Assembly: GCA_964406375.1 (NCBI GenBank)
Contig: CAYORM010000038.1
Location: forward strand, 1-26,847
Reading direction: 5' to 3'
From: CAYORM01 sp964406375
GTDB taxonomy: Bacteria; Pseudomonadota; Alphaproteobacteria; DSM-16000; Inquilinaceae
DNA: 26,847 nt
Made by a program: the position numbers and the translations under genes. Below are positions 8,297 to 16,041 of the stretch, piece by piece; position 1 is the first letter of the stretch; the number at the start of each line of letters is the position of its first letter. The notes under the pieces were generated by a model, which searched no databases, had not been told where the DNA came from, and worked only from the letters and a program-made list of their open reading frames with translations.

Positions 8297-9286
8297 TCAA
8301 GTGAAGTAGCGCTTCGAGATCGAAGCACCGATCGTGTATTTCGGGTCGACCATGTTGCCCAGTCGCACCTTCCCGCACATGGTCAGGAGAAGATAGGCCT
8401 CATCCTCCGGCATCGCGAGATCGGCCGCGACCCAGCGCACCAGCTCGCGATAGGCGATCCGCGCGGCATCCTCGAGCGGGCGCGCGCTGCCGATCGTCAT
8501 GTAGAATTCCGCGGTCTCGAGCCGCGGCCAGGCGATGCGGTGATCCTTGATCAGGTCGACCTGCACCTCGACGATCGCCGGCATTTCGAGCGCGACGCCG
8601 CAGAGCTCGCCATCGCCCTGCACCGCATGGCAGTCGCCGAGATAAAGCAGCGCGCCCGGCCGGTTGACCGGCAGATAGATCACGGCGCCCGGCCCGACAT
8701 CGGGCAGGTCCATGTTGCCGCCGTAGTAATCGGGCTGCAGCGACGAGATCGCCTCGATCTCGGGGCTGGTGCCGATCGTGCCGATGAAGGGCTCGTAGGG
8801 CAGGGTGATCCGGTCGGACCAGTAGACGCCGTTCTCGTCGACGCGGATCTTCTTGACCTTCTCGGGCAGCGGCGCGTTCAGCATCGCGGTCTGCGTGGTG
8901 CCGACGAGCCCGCCGAATTCCGGGATGAGGCAGGTGGTGCCGACCGGCTGCGGCCCGCGCGGCTTGATCGAGCGGATGTGGACGGCCAGGCAGTCGCCCT
9001 TCTCGGCCCCCTCGATCGCGATCGGGCCGGTCTGCGGGTTGAGATAGGGGAAATTGAGGATCTGCGACGGCCGGTCGCTCTCGGCACGGATCTTGCCCTC
9101 GAAGGCGTCATGCGTCTCGAGGGTGACGACGGCGCCGGGGGCGACGGTCAGCACCGGATCGACATAGGGGCCGTAGACGTAGTGGAACTGCCCCTGATCC
9201 TCGATCGTGACCGTGTGGCGGCCGGTCTCCGCCCCCTTGGCCAGGCCCTTTCGTGCCATCAGCGAGTGCGCGAACCAGCTCATCAT
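8297..9286 (-). CDS. Acetamidase/formamidase family amide hydrolase
   Basis: Amidohydrolase of the FmdA_AmdA family (formamide or acetamide to acid plus ammonia), 329 residues. Recognised from HTVTIEDQGQFHYVYGPY near the N-terminus, PVNRPGALLYLGDCHAVQGDGE at about residues 205-225 (the GD.HA.QGDGE block is the family hallmark), CGVALEMPAIVEV, and DEAYLLLTMCGKVRLGNMVDP near the end. Starts MM; either ATG (9286 or 9283) fits the AGGAGAGG site upstream. It lies 16 bases after an ABC ATPase gene of an amide/urea-type importer and in the operon of AmiC/AmiR-like sensors, which supports an amide substrate. It should act in the cytoplasm to supply ammonium. Which amide is preferred cannot be read. 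Confidence 0.9.
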   Translation of the reverse strand: MMSWFAHSLMARKGLAKGAETGRHTVTIEDQGQFHYVYGPYVDPVLTVAPGAVVTLETHDAFEGKIRAESDRPSQILNFPYLNPQTGPIAIEGAEKGDCLAVHIRSIKPRGPQPVGTTCLIPEFGGLVGTTQTAMLNAPLPEKVKKIRVDENGVYWSDRITLPYEPFIGTIGTSPEIEAISSLQPDYYGGNMDLPDVGPGAVIYLPVNRPGALLYLGDCHAVQGDGELCGVALEMPAIVEVQVDLIKDHRIAWPRLETAEFYMTIGSARPLEDAARIAYRELVRWVAADLAMPEDEAYLLLTMCGKVRLGNMVDPKYTIGASISKRYFT

Positions 9287-9302
9287 TTCCTCTCCTTGAT
9301 CA

Positions 9303-10016
9303 TCACAGCGCCAGGTAGCGCCTCACCACGTCCTGTGAACGGATCTCCTCGGGGCCGAGCCGGGCGACGATACGGCCCTTGTCCATGACGAAACCGCGGT
9401 CGGCGAGGGAGACGATGAGGTCGAGATTCTGCTCGACGAACAATACCGTCACAGCGGCCTCGGCGTTGAGCCGGCGGACATGGCCGGCGATCTCCTTGAC
9501 GATCGAGGGCTGGATGCCTTCCGAAGGCTCGTCCAGCAGCATCAGCTCCGGCTCGCCCACCATCGCCCGCGCGATGGCGAGCTGCTGTTGCTGCCCGCCC
9601 GAGAGCGTGCCCGCGGATTGCCGTGCGCGCTCGGCGAGGATGGGGAAGAAGCCATAGATCCGGTCGTAGTCGGGTCGGCCCGGGGCGCTGCGCGCCGCCT
9701 CGGCGACCAGCAGGTTCTCGCGTACCGTCAGGCGTGGGAAGACGTCGCGGCCCTGCGGGATATAGCCGATGCCCGACCGCGCGCGCCGATGCGCCGGTTC
9801 ATGCGTGAGATCCCGCCCGGCGAAGCGGATGCTGCCGGCGCTCGGCGTGAGCAGCCCGATCAGCATGCGCATCAGCGTGCTCTTGCCGACGCCGTTGCGG
9901 CCGATCACCGCGACGATCTCGCCGCGCCCCACTGCGAGATCGCAGCCCAGCAGCACCGGCGCGCCGCCATAGCCACCCTGCAACCCGGCGACGGAGAGGA
10001 GCGGCTCATCCGGCAT
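9303..10016 (-). CDS. Amide/urea ABC transporter ATP-binding protein, UrtE-like
   Basis: ATPase of the branched-chain amino acid/urea type, 237 residues. Walker A is GRNGVGKST at about residues 39-47. The signature LSGGQQQQLAIARAM and the Walker B extension LLDEPSEGIQPSI are diagnostic of UrtE-type subunits rather than plain LivF. Switch histidine position reads VEQNLD, as in this group. I chose the ATG at 10016 (MPDEPLLSV); it overlaps the UrtD-like stop by 11 bases. A longer frame reaches 10097 but would add unrelated residues inside the neighbouring gene. Pairs with the UrtD-like ATPase on the two permeases. Confidence 0.9.
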   Translation of the reverse strand: MPDEPLLSVAGLQGGYGGAPVLLGCDLAVGRGEIVAVIGRNGVGKSTLMRMLIGLLTPSAGSIRFAGRDLTHEPAHRRARSGIGYIPQGRDVFPRLTVRENLLVAEAARSAPGRPDYDRIYGFFPILAERARQSAGTLSGGQQQQLAIARAMVGEPELMLLDEPSEGIQPSIVKEIAGHVRRLNAEAAVTVLFVEQNLDLIVSLADRGFVMDKGRIVARLGPEEIRSQDVVRRYLAL

Positions 10017-10725
10017 CGGCAGACCCCAGATAGATCCGGGCGACGCCCGGATGCGCCATGATCTCGCCGACGCTGCCGCTGGCGAAGATCGCGCCAAAAT
10101 GCAGCACGGTGACCCGGCTCGCGATCTGCTGGACGAAGGTCATATCGTGCTCCACCGCGAGGATGGTGATGCCCTGGTCATTGAGGCGCCGCAGCATCTC
10201 CCCGGTCCGGGCCGTCTCCTCCGGCGACATGCCGGCGGTCGGCTCGTCGAGCAGCAGAAGGCTCGGCTCGACGCCGACCGCCATGCCGATCTCCAGCCAT
10301 TGCTGCTGGCCGTGCGACAGCGCCCCCGCCGGCATGTCGGCGACCGGGCCGAGCTCGGTGAAGCCGAGCACGCGGTCGATCGTCGGCTCGAGCGCATGGC
10401 CGTGCAGATGGTGCTGGAAGGCGATCACCAGATTGTGGCGGACCGTCAGCTCCTTGAAGATGCCCGGCACCTGGAACTTGACGCTGATGCCGCGGCGGAT
10501 GCGCTCGAAGGAGCGCAGCCGCGTGATGTCCTCTCCCTTGAACAGGATCGTGCCGCCATCCGGCTTGTGGCTGCCCAGGATCAGCCGGAAGAAGGTGGAT
10601 TTGCCGGCGCCGTTTGGCCCGATCAGGCAATGGATCTCGCCCGGTTCGAGCGCGAAGTCGATGGCTTCCGCGACGCGGACGCCGCCGAAGCGCTTGGACA
10701 GGCCGCGGGTCTCAAGAATCGCCAT
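10006..10725 (-). CDS. Amide/urea ABC transporter ATP-binding protein, UrtD-like
   Basis: ATPase of 239 residues. Walker A is GPNGAGKST at residues 36-44. The signature reads LSHGQQQWLEIGMAV, where SHGQ and WLEIGM are typical of UrtD, and Walker B is LLLLDEPTAGMSPEE, with switch region VEHDMTFV. The segment IRRGISVKFQVPGIF before the Q-loop is also characteristic of UrtD/LivG proteins. ATG at 10725 lies 3 bases after the permease stop. It forms the nucleotide-binding pair with the UrtE-like gene that overlaps its end. Confidence 0.9.
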   Translation of the reverse strand: MAILETRGLSKRFGGVRVAEAIDFALEPGEIHCLIGPNGAGKSTFFRLILGSHKPDGGTILFKGEDITRLRSFERIRRGISVKFQVPGIFKELTVRHNLVIAFQHHLHGHALEPTIDRVLGFTELGPVADMPAGALSHGQQQWLEIGMAVGVEPSLLLLDEPTAGMSPEETARTGEMLRRLNDQGITILAVEHDMTFVQQIASRVTVLHFGAIFASGSVGEIMAHPGVARIYLGSADAG

Positions 10726-10728
10726 CGC

Positions 10729-11826
10729 TCAGCGCCTCCGGCCGCGCCGCTCGATCGCACGCGCGATCGTCAGGACCACGCCCTGCGGCGCGAAGAGCAC
10801 CGTTGCCAGCAGGAGCACGCCCATCGCGACCAGCGCGTACTGGCTGCCGTAGATCGTGAACTGCTGGAAGATCCACAGCACCAGCAGCGTGCCGACCAGC
10901 GTCGCCGTCAAATCCTTCCGCCCGCCGACCGAAACCCAGATGACCGGCATCGCCGCCGCGGTCAGCCCCATGCTGCTCGGCGTGATGTACTGGCCCCAGG
11001 CGGTGTAGAGCGCCCCCGACAGCCCGGCGAGTGCGCCGCCGAGCACGAAGGCGAGGAGCTGATAGCGGCGGATGTCGTAGCCGAGCATCTCGGCCCGCTC
11101 CGGGTTCTCGCGGATCGCGACCAGCGCATTGCCGAAGGGTCCGTTCACCACGATCCGCAGGACGAGGTAACAAAGCACCATCGCGGCGAGGAGGACGTAG
11201 TAGAGTGGCACATCGGCGAACAGCACGATGTCGCCGCCGGGCCAGGGGATGGTCAGCGGCGGCATGCCCGACATGCCGTTGAAACCGTTGAGCCGCGCCT
11301 CGCCGATGCGCCATTGCGGCCCGGCGGTCTGGGCCATGAAGGTCTCGAAGACCAGCGTCACCGACAGGGTGACGATGCCGATGAAGACACCGCCGATCCG
11401 GCCGTAGAACATGAAGTAGCCGAGCACCAGCGCGAGCAGTGCGCCGAGCCCGACGGCCAGCAGCAGCGACAGCAGGGTGAGGCCATAGGCGCTGCCGAGA
11501 TTGATCGTCAGCACCCCATAGCCGTAGCCGGCCAGCCCGAAGAAGGCGGTCTGCCCGAAGCTCAGCGCTCCGCCATGGCCCCAGACGATGCACAGGCCCA
11601 TCGCCATGAAGGTCCAGACGAAGAAATAGGCGGTGTTCCCCACCGTCCAGGCGTCGGTGAAGAGCGGATAGGCCGCCCCGGCGAGGACCGCGAGGGCGAA
11701 GACCGTCCAGAAGATCGGCCCGCGGCCGATCGTCTGCGGGCCCTCCAGCCGGGCCAGCCAGTCGCGCAGCCCCCCGCTGCCGCCCCTTCTGTCCGGATGG
11801 ACTCCGATCGTGTCGCGTCCGACCAT
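10729..11826 (-). CDS. Amide/urea ABC transporter permease, UrtC/LivM-like
   Basis: Inner-membrane permease of 365 residues, similar in length to UrtC. After a polar cytoplasmic N-terminus (about 45 residues) come many hydrophobic helices. Family landmarks: GLCIVWGHGGALSFGQTAFFGLAGY, GRIGGVFIGIVTLSVTLVFETFM, and the ATPase-contact stretch VAIRENPERAEMLGYDIRRYQLLAF near residue 240. The ATG at 11826 has GGGAGG about eight bases upstream; a much longer frame upstream is only read-through antisense to nothing and overlaps the UrtB-like gene. It begins 11 bases after that gene, consistent with co-translation. Confidence 0.9.
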   Translation of the reverse strand: MVGRDTIGVHPDRRGGSGGLRDWLARLEGPQTIGRGPIFWTVFALAVLAGAAYPLFTDAWTVGNTAYFFVWTFMAMGLCIVWGHGGALSFGQTAFFGLAGYGYGVLTINLGSAYGLTLLSLLLAVGLGALLALVLGYFMFYGRIGGVFIGIVTLSVTLVFETFMAQTAGPQWRIGEARLNGFNGMSGMPPLTIPWPGGDIVLFADVPLYYVLLAAMVLCYLVLRIVVNGPFGNALVAIRENPERAEMLGYDIRRYQLLAFVLGGALAGLSGALYTAWGQYITPSSMGLTAAAMPVIWVSVGGRKDLTATLVGTLLVLWIFQQFTIYGSQYALVAMGVLLLATVLFAPQGVVLTIARAIERRGRRR

Positions 11827-11837
11827 GCCGGCCTCCC

Positions 11838-12704
11838 TCAGCCTCGCCGGATGCGAGCCGACAGCCCGCCCGGCAGCAAACGGACGACGAGGATCACGGC
11901 CACCAGCAGGCCGATCTGGCCGAAGAGCTGGCCGTACCAAGCGGTCATCGCCGCTTTGATGACGGCGAGGATCGCCGCGGCCGGCGCCGCGCCGACGAAG
12001 ATGTCGGCGCCGCCGATCACCACGGTGACGAAGCTCTCGACGATGAAGGTCCGGCCGAGGGTCGGGACCATGGTCATGGTCGGGGCATAGAGCCCGCCGG
12101 CGAGGCCGGCGAGGGCGGCCCCCAGCCCGAAGGTCAGGCTGTAGACCCGGCCGGTGTCGACGCCGACGGCCCGTGCCATGTGCGGCACCTGGATCGTCGC
12201 GCGTGCCACCACGCCGAAGCGGGTGCGGTAGAACAGCAGGAACAGCCCGATCAGCAGCAGCACAGCCGCGGCGAACAGCACCAGCCGGTAGACCGAGTAG
12301 GAATAGGCGCCGACCGTCACGCTCCCGAGCGGCGTGCCGATTCCCTGCATCGTCGAGCCGAGCACGATCAGGACGCCCTGCGTGGCGATCAGGCTGATGC
12401 CCCAGGTCGCCACGATGGAGTCGAGCGGCCGGTGATAGAGGCGCCGGATCACCGTCCGCTCGATCACGATGCCGACGAGGCCCGCGGCCACGGTGCCGCA
12501 CAGGATGGCCAGCGGCAGCGGCAGGCCGAGCTGTGCCGTGAGCACGGTCACATAGGCGCCGCACATGATGAACTCGCCATGGGCCAGATTGATGATGCCC
12601 ATCATCCCGAAGATGATCGCCAGCCCCGAGGCCGCGATGACGAGGAAGGCGAAGGCGTCGCCGAACTGGTAGAGCAGCTGGAAGGCGGTCGAAACGAGGT
12701 CCAT
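11838..12704 (-). CDS. Amide/urea ABC transporter permease, UrtB/LivH-like (short form)
   Basis: Permease of 288 residues beginning MDLVSTAFQLLYQFGDAF. Landmarks: ASGLAIIFGMMGIINLAHGEF near residues 20-42, typical of LivH/UrtB, FGVVARATIQVPHMARAVGVD as the ATPase-contact loop, and FIVESFVTVVIGGADIFVGA toward the end. Many cyanobacterial and proteobacterial UrtB proteins carry a long extra N-terminal region; this one lacks it and is LivH-sized, as in short-chain-amide transporters. I chose the ATG at 12704; a frame reaching 12797 would run through the intergenic hairpin. The ribosome site is weak (GGACGG). Confidence 0.9.
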   Translation of the reverse strand: MDLVSTAFQLLYQFGDAFAFLVIAASGLAIIFGMMGIINLAHGEFIMCGAYVTVLTAQLGLPLPLAILCGTVAAGLVGIVIERTVIRRLYHRPLDSIVATWGISLIATQGVLIVLGSTMQGIGTPLGSVTVGAYSYSVYRLVLFAAAVLLLIGLFLLFYRTRFGVVARATIQVPHMARAVGVDTGRVYSLTFGLGAALAGLAGGLYAPTMTMVPTLGRTFIVESFVTVVIGGADIFVGAAPAAAILAVIKAAMTAWYGQLFGQIGLLVAVILVVRLLPGGLSARIRRG

Positions 12705-12758
12705 GGATCCGTCCGGGGTCCGGGTCGCGGCGGGGCGGCTGGCACGACGGGAGGGGCG

Positions 12759-12795
12759 GCCGGCGGGCGGGGGCGCGCGACCCCCGCCCGCCGGC
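12759..12795 (-). other. Perfect 15-bp inverted repeat between binding-protein and permease genes
   Basis: Arms 12759-12773 and 12781-12795 are exact reverse complements (all G and C) around a 7-base loop. It begins 11 bases after the stop of the substrate-binding protein gene, before the permease gene. There is no T-run after it on the - strand, so it is unlikely to be a full terminator. Such hairpins after binding-protein genes commonly protect the upstream mRNA from 3' decay or cause partial termination, giving more binding protein than permease. Confidence 0.75.
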
Positions 12796-12806
12796 ACCGA
12801 GCCGGC

Positions 12807-14057
12807 TCAGCCCGCCGGCGGCGGGTCGGACGGGGTGTACTGGGCCGACGGATCGTCCTGCGTCAGATCGCAGCCCGCCTCACCCAGCCAATAGGGTTCG
12901 ATGTTCTCCCAGACCTGCGGGAAGTCGATCGAGTGATCCTCGCCGACATGGGCGAGGTAGATGGTGTGCGACATGTGCTGGCTCTTGGGGTCGAGGCAGA
13001 CATTGCCCGACGGCCCGTCGAAGCAGACGTCGCCTTCCGCGATCACCGAGCGCAGCGCCTCACGATCGGTCGAACCGGCCCGCTCCACCATCTGCTTGTA
13101 GAGATACATCGCGATGTAGGAGTTCGCGGCTTCCTGGTTGATGTAGGGCTCGTCCGGGAACATCGCCCGGAAGCGCTCCACGAACTCGCGGCTGGCGGGC
13201 GAGTCGATCTCCTCGATGTAGTTGGTCGTCACATACATGTCGGCGAGGCTGGGCGGGGTGAAGCGGCGATGCTCATAGCCCTGGCCGACATTCACCGAGG
13301 AGGCCATCGGCAGCCCGACATTGGCCGCCGCGGCCTGCTCGTAATAGGACGCCTGCGCCGCGCCGACGAGCAGCGTCACGACGAAATCGGCATCGGCCGC
13401 CTGGATGTTCTGGATCGTCTGGGAGAACTGCGAGACGCCGAGCGGGATGAACTCCTCGCCGACCATCTCGCCGCCTTCCTGCTCGACGATCTGACGCACC
13501 CATTCGGCCGAGATCTGGCCGAAATTGTAGTCGGCGGCGATGGTGTAGACCCGCGGCCCGTAGGTCTCCATCATCCAGGGGATCAGCGTCGAGAATTGCT
13601 GCTCGGGCACCGCCCCGGTGACGATCATGTTGGCGTCGCAGACCCCGCCCTCATACTGGTTGTTGTAGAAGGCGAGCCCGTCGAGCTGGTTGACGATCGG
13701 CCGGTAGGCCTCGCGCGAGGCCGAGGAGAACCCGGCGAACACCACGTCGACCTGATCGGCCTGCAGCACCCTGCGCATGAACTCCTGGTAGCGCAGATTG
13801 TCCGACTGGGTGTCGTAGATGACGAGCTCGACCGGCCGTCCGTCGATGCCGCCGGCGGCATTGATTTCCTCGGCCGCGAGCTGGATCGCATGGACCTTGA
13901 CCATGGTCGCGGCGGCGAAATCGCCAGACTGGTCCTCGAGCACGCCGATCCGGATCGGATCCTGGGCCAGTGCGGGCACGGTCAGCAGGGCAATTGCTGC
14001 TGCTCCGCCGAGCAGACGGGTGGCACGGGCCAGGTGGCCGGTCTTGCAAGCGCTCAT
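12807..14057 (-). CDS. Amide/urea ABC transporter substrate-binding protein, UrtA/FmdD-like
   Basis: Periplasmic binding protein of 416 residues, the usual UrtA/FmdD length. A signal peptide covers residues 1 to about 31 (hydrophobic run GGAAAIALLTVPALA, cleavage before QDP). The mature protein opens IRIGVLEDQSGDFAAA, then NAAGGIDGRPVELVIYDTQSD, the standard type-I (Leu/Ile/Val-binding) fold. The Urt/Fmd subgroup is indicated by LAFYNNQYEGGVCDAN, YTIAADYNFGQISAEW and the late INQEAANSYIAMYLYKQ. Strong ribosome site GGAGGAG before the ATG. It is the exported binding protein, distinct from the AmiC-like homologue upstream, which has no signal peptide. Likely ligands are short amides or urea. 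Confidence 0.9.
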   Translation of the reverse strand: MSACKTGHLARATRLLGGAAAIALLTVPALAQDPIRIGVLEDQSGDFAAATMVKVHAIQLAAEEINAAGGIDGRPVELVIYDTQSDNLRYQEFMRRVLQADQVDVVFAGFSSASREAYRPIVNQLDGLAFYNNQYEGGVCDANMIVTGAVPEQQFSTLIPWMMETYGPRVYTIAADYNFGQISAEWVRQIVEQEGGEMVGEEFIPLGVSQFSQTIQNIQAADADFVVTLLVGAAQASYYEQAAAANVGLPMASSVNVGQGYEHRRFTPPSLADMYVTTNYIEEIDSPASREFVERFRAMFPDEPYINQEAANSYIAMYLYKQMVERAGSTDREALRSVIAEGDVCFDGPSGNVCLDPKSQHMSHTIYLAHVGEDHSIDFPQVWENIEPYWLGEAGCDLTQDDPSAQYTPSDPPPAG

Positions 14058-14076
14058 GTCACTCCTCCTCCAGTCG

Positions 14077-14099
14077 TGTCATTGGCGGTGATGTCATTG
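14077..14099 (-). repeat. 8-bp direct repeat at the amiR/binding-protein junction
   Basis: TGTCATTG occurs at 14077-14084 and 14092-14099 (CAATGACA on the - strand), 15 bases apart. The second copy overlaps the amiR stop codon, and both lie upstream of the binding-protein ribosome site. It could be chance or a short regulatory or duplication mark. Confidence 0.4.
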
Positions 14100-14720
14100 C
14101 ACGCCGCGGATCGTGCGGCGTTCGTCCCGGTCCCCTTCCGGGTCGTGCCCCTCGGTGATCTCGCGGGCGATCCGCTCGATCGGTATGCGGCGGCGCATGC
14201 TCTCGCGACGGAGGCGGCGGAACGCCTCGTCATCGTCGATGCCCTCGGTCTCGATCAGGCGCAGGATGGCCTTGGTGACGTGGCGGCGGCCGTGCAGCCG
14301 CTCGGCCAGAGCCGCGCGCTCGCCCGCCTCGCGCTGGCGCAGCGCGAATTCGTTGAACGCCATGAACAGCGCGGTGAAGACGCCGGCGGGGCGCACGGGC
14401 TTGAGGAGATAGCCGCTGCAGCGATGCCGCACGATGCGGGCAAGGCGGCTCGGCGCCTCGATGCCGATCAGCGCGATGTGCGGCACGGCGGGGATCGGCG
14501 CGTCGGGCGCGCCCGGCGGCGGCGGCTGGTCGGCGTCGAAGAACAGCACGTCACAGGCCTCGAAGTAGGGCGCGAGCGGCAGGTCGGGCTCCGGCGCCAC
14601 CGTCGCGACATAGAGGCCGAGCCGTCGCAGTGTCCGCGCGAGAGTGTCGCGGTTAGGATCCTCGGCGTGCAGGACGAGGGCACGCGCGCCGCGGAAATTG
14701 TTGAGGACGCGCTCGGTCAT
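14094..14720 (-). CDS. amiR: ANTAR-domain RNA-binding antiterminator, AmiR-like
   Basis: Regulator of 208 residues (Pseudomonas AmiR is about 196). Residues 1 to about 125 form a receiver-like domain without a convincing phosphorylation site (ARALVLHAEDPNRDTLARTL, CDVLFFDADQ). After a helical linker (FTALFMAFNEFALRQREAGERAAL), the C-terminal ANTAR domain reads LAERLHGRRHVTKAI, then GIDDDEAFRRLRRESMRRR, then PIERIAREI, matching the three-helix consensus well. ANTAR proteins bind paired RNA hairpins and block terminator formation. The ATG overlaps the amiC stop (ATGA), so sensor and antiterminator are coupled. In the known Pseudomonas system AmiC holds AmiR silent until amide binds. The leader upstream of amiC is the likely target. 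The reading frame continues upstream past 14720 but only as a shadow of amiC. Confidence 0.9.
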   Translation of the reverse strand: MTERVLNNFRGARALVLHAEDPNRDTLARTLRRLGLYVATVAPEPDLPLAPYFEACDVLFFDADQPPPPGAPDAPIPAVPHIALIGIEAPSRLARIVRHRCSGYLLKPVRPAGVFTALFMAFNEFALRQREAGERAALAERLHGRRHVTKAILRLIETEGIDDDEAFRRLRRESMRRRIPIERIAREITEGHDPEGDRDERRTIRGVQ

Positions 14721-15904
14721 GACACCACCCGCATCGTCGGCGGGCGGGGCGCCGGCCGTGCCTCGTCCCGGGCGGCGAAGGCCTGGGCCGCCGGCTCCCA
14801 GACGAGATAGGGATCCGGGCGGACCGTGCCCGGGTACTCCCAGACGATGTCGAAGGTGCCGTCGGCCGAGGAGCGGCCTATCCGCGGACGCAGATGGCAG
14901 TGACGGTTCTCCCCGTCGATGCGCACCCGTCCCTGCGGGGCAGGGAAGTCGATGCCGGTCACCGCCGACCGCACCGCATCGAGACCGGTGCCGCCGGCGC
15001 GGAGCATGGCGCGGGCGAGGAGGTGGACGGCGATGTAGGACGCCTCGGCATCGGCCGAGGTCAGGCCGAGCGTCGGGAAACGGCGGCGCCATGCGGAAAC
15101 GAAACGGGCGTTCTCCTCCGTCGCGATCGTGGAGAAATAGACGCTGGACGAGAGATGGCCGGCTGCCGCCTCCGGGCCGATCCGCGTCAGCTCCGGTTCG
15201 GACAGGCTGCAGCTGGCGACCGGGCATTGCGCGGGCTGGTCGATGCCCCGGCGTTGTGCCTCTTGCCGCAGCAGGCGGTAGAAGGCGTAGGCGCTCTCGC
15301 CGATCAGCGTAGAGAACACGAAATCCGGCCGCGCCGAGAGGATCTGCGCCACCATTGCCGCAAGGTCGGTGTCGCCGATCGGCACGTAGCGCTCGCCGAG
15401 CACGCCGCCGCCGGCCGCGACCAGCGCCTCGCGCATGATCCGATTGTTCTCCCACGCCCAGATGTAGTTCGACCCGACCAGCCAGGCGCTGCGCCGCCCG
15501 GTCTCGAGCAGGTAGCGGGTCAGCGGCACGATGTGCTGGTTCGGCGCCGCCCCGGTATAGATGACGTTCTCGCTGGTCTCGAACCCCTCGTAATGCGAGG
15601 GGTACCACAGCAGCGCATCGTGCTTCTCGAAGAGCGGCAGGACCTCCTTGCGGCTCGAACTTGTATAGCAGCCGATGAGATGCGTGACGCGACCGGGGCC
15701 GAGCAGTGTGCGGGCGCCTTCGAGGTAATCGGCGAGACGACCGCCGGGGTCGAAGGAGGCGGGGGCGAGGATGAAGGGGAATTGCGGGTCGGCGTTGACC
15801 TCGTCGACCGCGAGCATGGCGCCGGCGTGCATCGCCTCCCCGAGCGCGGCGTAAGAGCCGGTCCGCGAGAAGAGGAGCCCGATCTCGACGACATCCCGCT
15901 CCAT
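14717..15904 (-). CDS. amiC: AmiC-like amide sensor (cytoplasmic type-I binding protein)
   Basis: Protein of 395 residues (Pseudomonas AmiC is 385), a type-I periplasmic-binding fold without signal peptide, starting MERDVVEIGLLFSRTGSYAALG. Landmarks: NADPQFPFILAPASFDPGG, VTHLIGCYTSSSRKEVLPLFEKHDALLWYP (split here by description only), IYTGAAPNQHIVPLTRYLL, and SNYIWAWENNRIMREALV, all typical of AmiC/UrtA proteins. It should bind amides in the cytoplasm and control AmiR. I chose the ATG at 15904 with a GGGGGG ribosome site five bases upstream; a GTG at 15919 is in frame but lies against the terminator. It is the first gene of the amide operon and overlaps amiR by four bases. Confidence 0.88.
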   Translation of the reverse strand: MERDVVEIGLLFSRTGSYAALGEAMHAGAMLAVDEVNADPQFPFILAPASFDPGGRLADYLEGARTLLGPGRVTHLIGCYTSSSRKEVLPLFEKHDALLWYPSHYEGFETSENVIYTGAAPNQHIVPLTRYLLETGRRSAWLVGSNYIWAWENNRIMREALVAAGGGVLGERYVPIGDTDLAAMVAQILSARPDFVFSTLIGESAYAFYRLLRQEAQRRGIDQPAQCPVASCSLSEPELTRIGPEAAAGHLSSSVYFSTIATEENARFVSAWRRRFPTLGLTSADAEASYIAVHLLARAMLRAGGTGLDAVRSAVTGIDFPAPQGRVRIDGENRHCHLRPRIGRSSADGTFDIVWEYPGTVRPDPYLVWEPAAQAFAARDEARPAPRPPTMRVVS

Positions 15905-15921
15905 CGAATCCCCCCGCACAG

Positions 15922-15958
15922 CAAAAAGCCCCAGCCGCGGACACTCCGCGTGGGGCTT
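15922..15958 (-). terminator. Intrinsic terminator in the amiC leader (attenuator)
   Basis: On the - strand AAGCCCCA pairs with TGGGGCTT (8 bp) and the inner CGCGG with CCGCG (5 bp, two-base bulge, loop AGTGT), followed by TTTTT. It ends about 18 bases before the amiC ATG, so it would stop transcription before the operon unless disrupted. The position after a promoter and before an ANTAR regulator gene points to controlled antitermination. Confidence 0.85.
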
Positions 15959-16035
15959 CGATGCCGGCCGCTCCGAGGCGGTATATCAAATTCATTAACG
16001 GCAGCTCTCTCCGCGTCGAGAGCTTCAGGCTGCCG
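15922..16035 (-). ncRNA. Amide-operon leader RNA, candidate ANTAR target
   Basis: Between the predicted transcription start (near 16035) and the terminator, the - strand RNA can form several hairpins. The strongest spans 15999-16035: CGGCAGC pairs with GCTGCCG, and within it CTCTC pairs with GAGAG around a six-base loop GACGCG. A second is CCGC/GCGG around CTCGGA at 15968-15981. ANTAR targets are two hairpins with six-base loops, A at loop position 1 and G at 4. The two above have G4 but not A1. Weaker alternatives satisfy both: GCGG[AGAGAG]CTGC at 16001-16014 and GGC[ATCGAA]GCC at 15954-15965. The latter uses the terminator's 5' arm and so excludes it. The true fold is not settled. Confidence 0.65.
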
Positions 16036-16041
16036 ACTCAC

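Noticed and set aside
10051..12090. Open + strand frame of 679 codons antisense to UrtC and UrtD
   Set aside because: Low-complexity, charged composition without motifs; explained by codon bias of the genes on the - strand.
10729..12564. UrtC frame extended upstream to 611 residues, as if a fused permease
   Set aside because: The part upstream of the ATG at 11826 is a shifted-frame reading of the UrtB-like gene with Arg/Pro-rich sequence and no membrane helices.
12180..14810. Very long open frame on the + strand (876 codons) antisense to the binding protein and amiR genes
   Set aside because: It has no recognisable domain, is extremely rich in Arg, His, Asp and Ala, and lies antisense to genes with clear motifs. 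Long antisense frames are a normal effect of very high GC at third positions.
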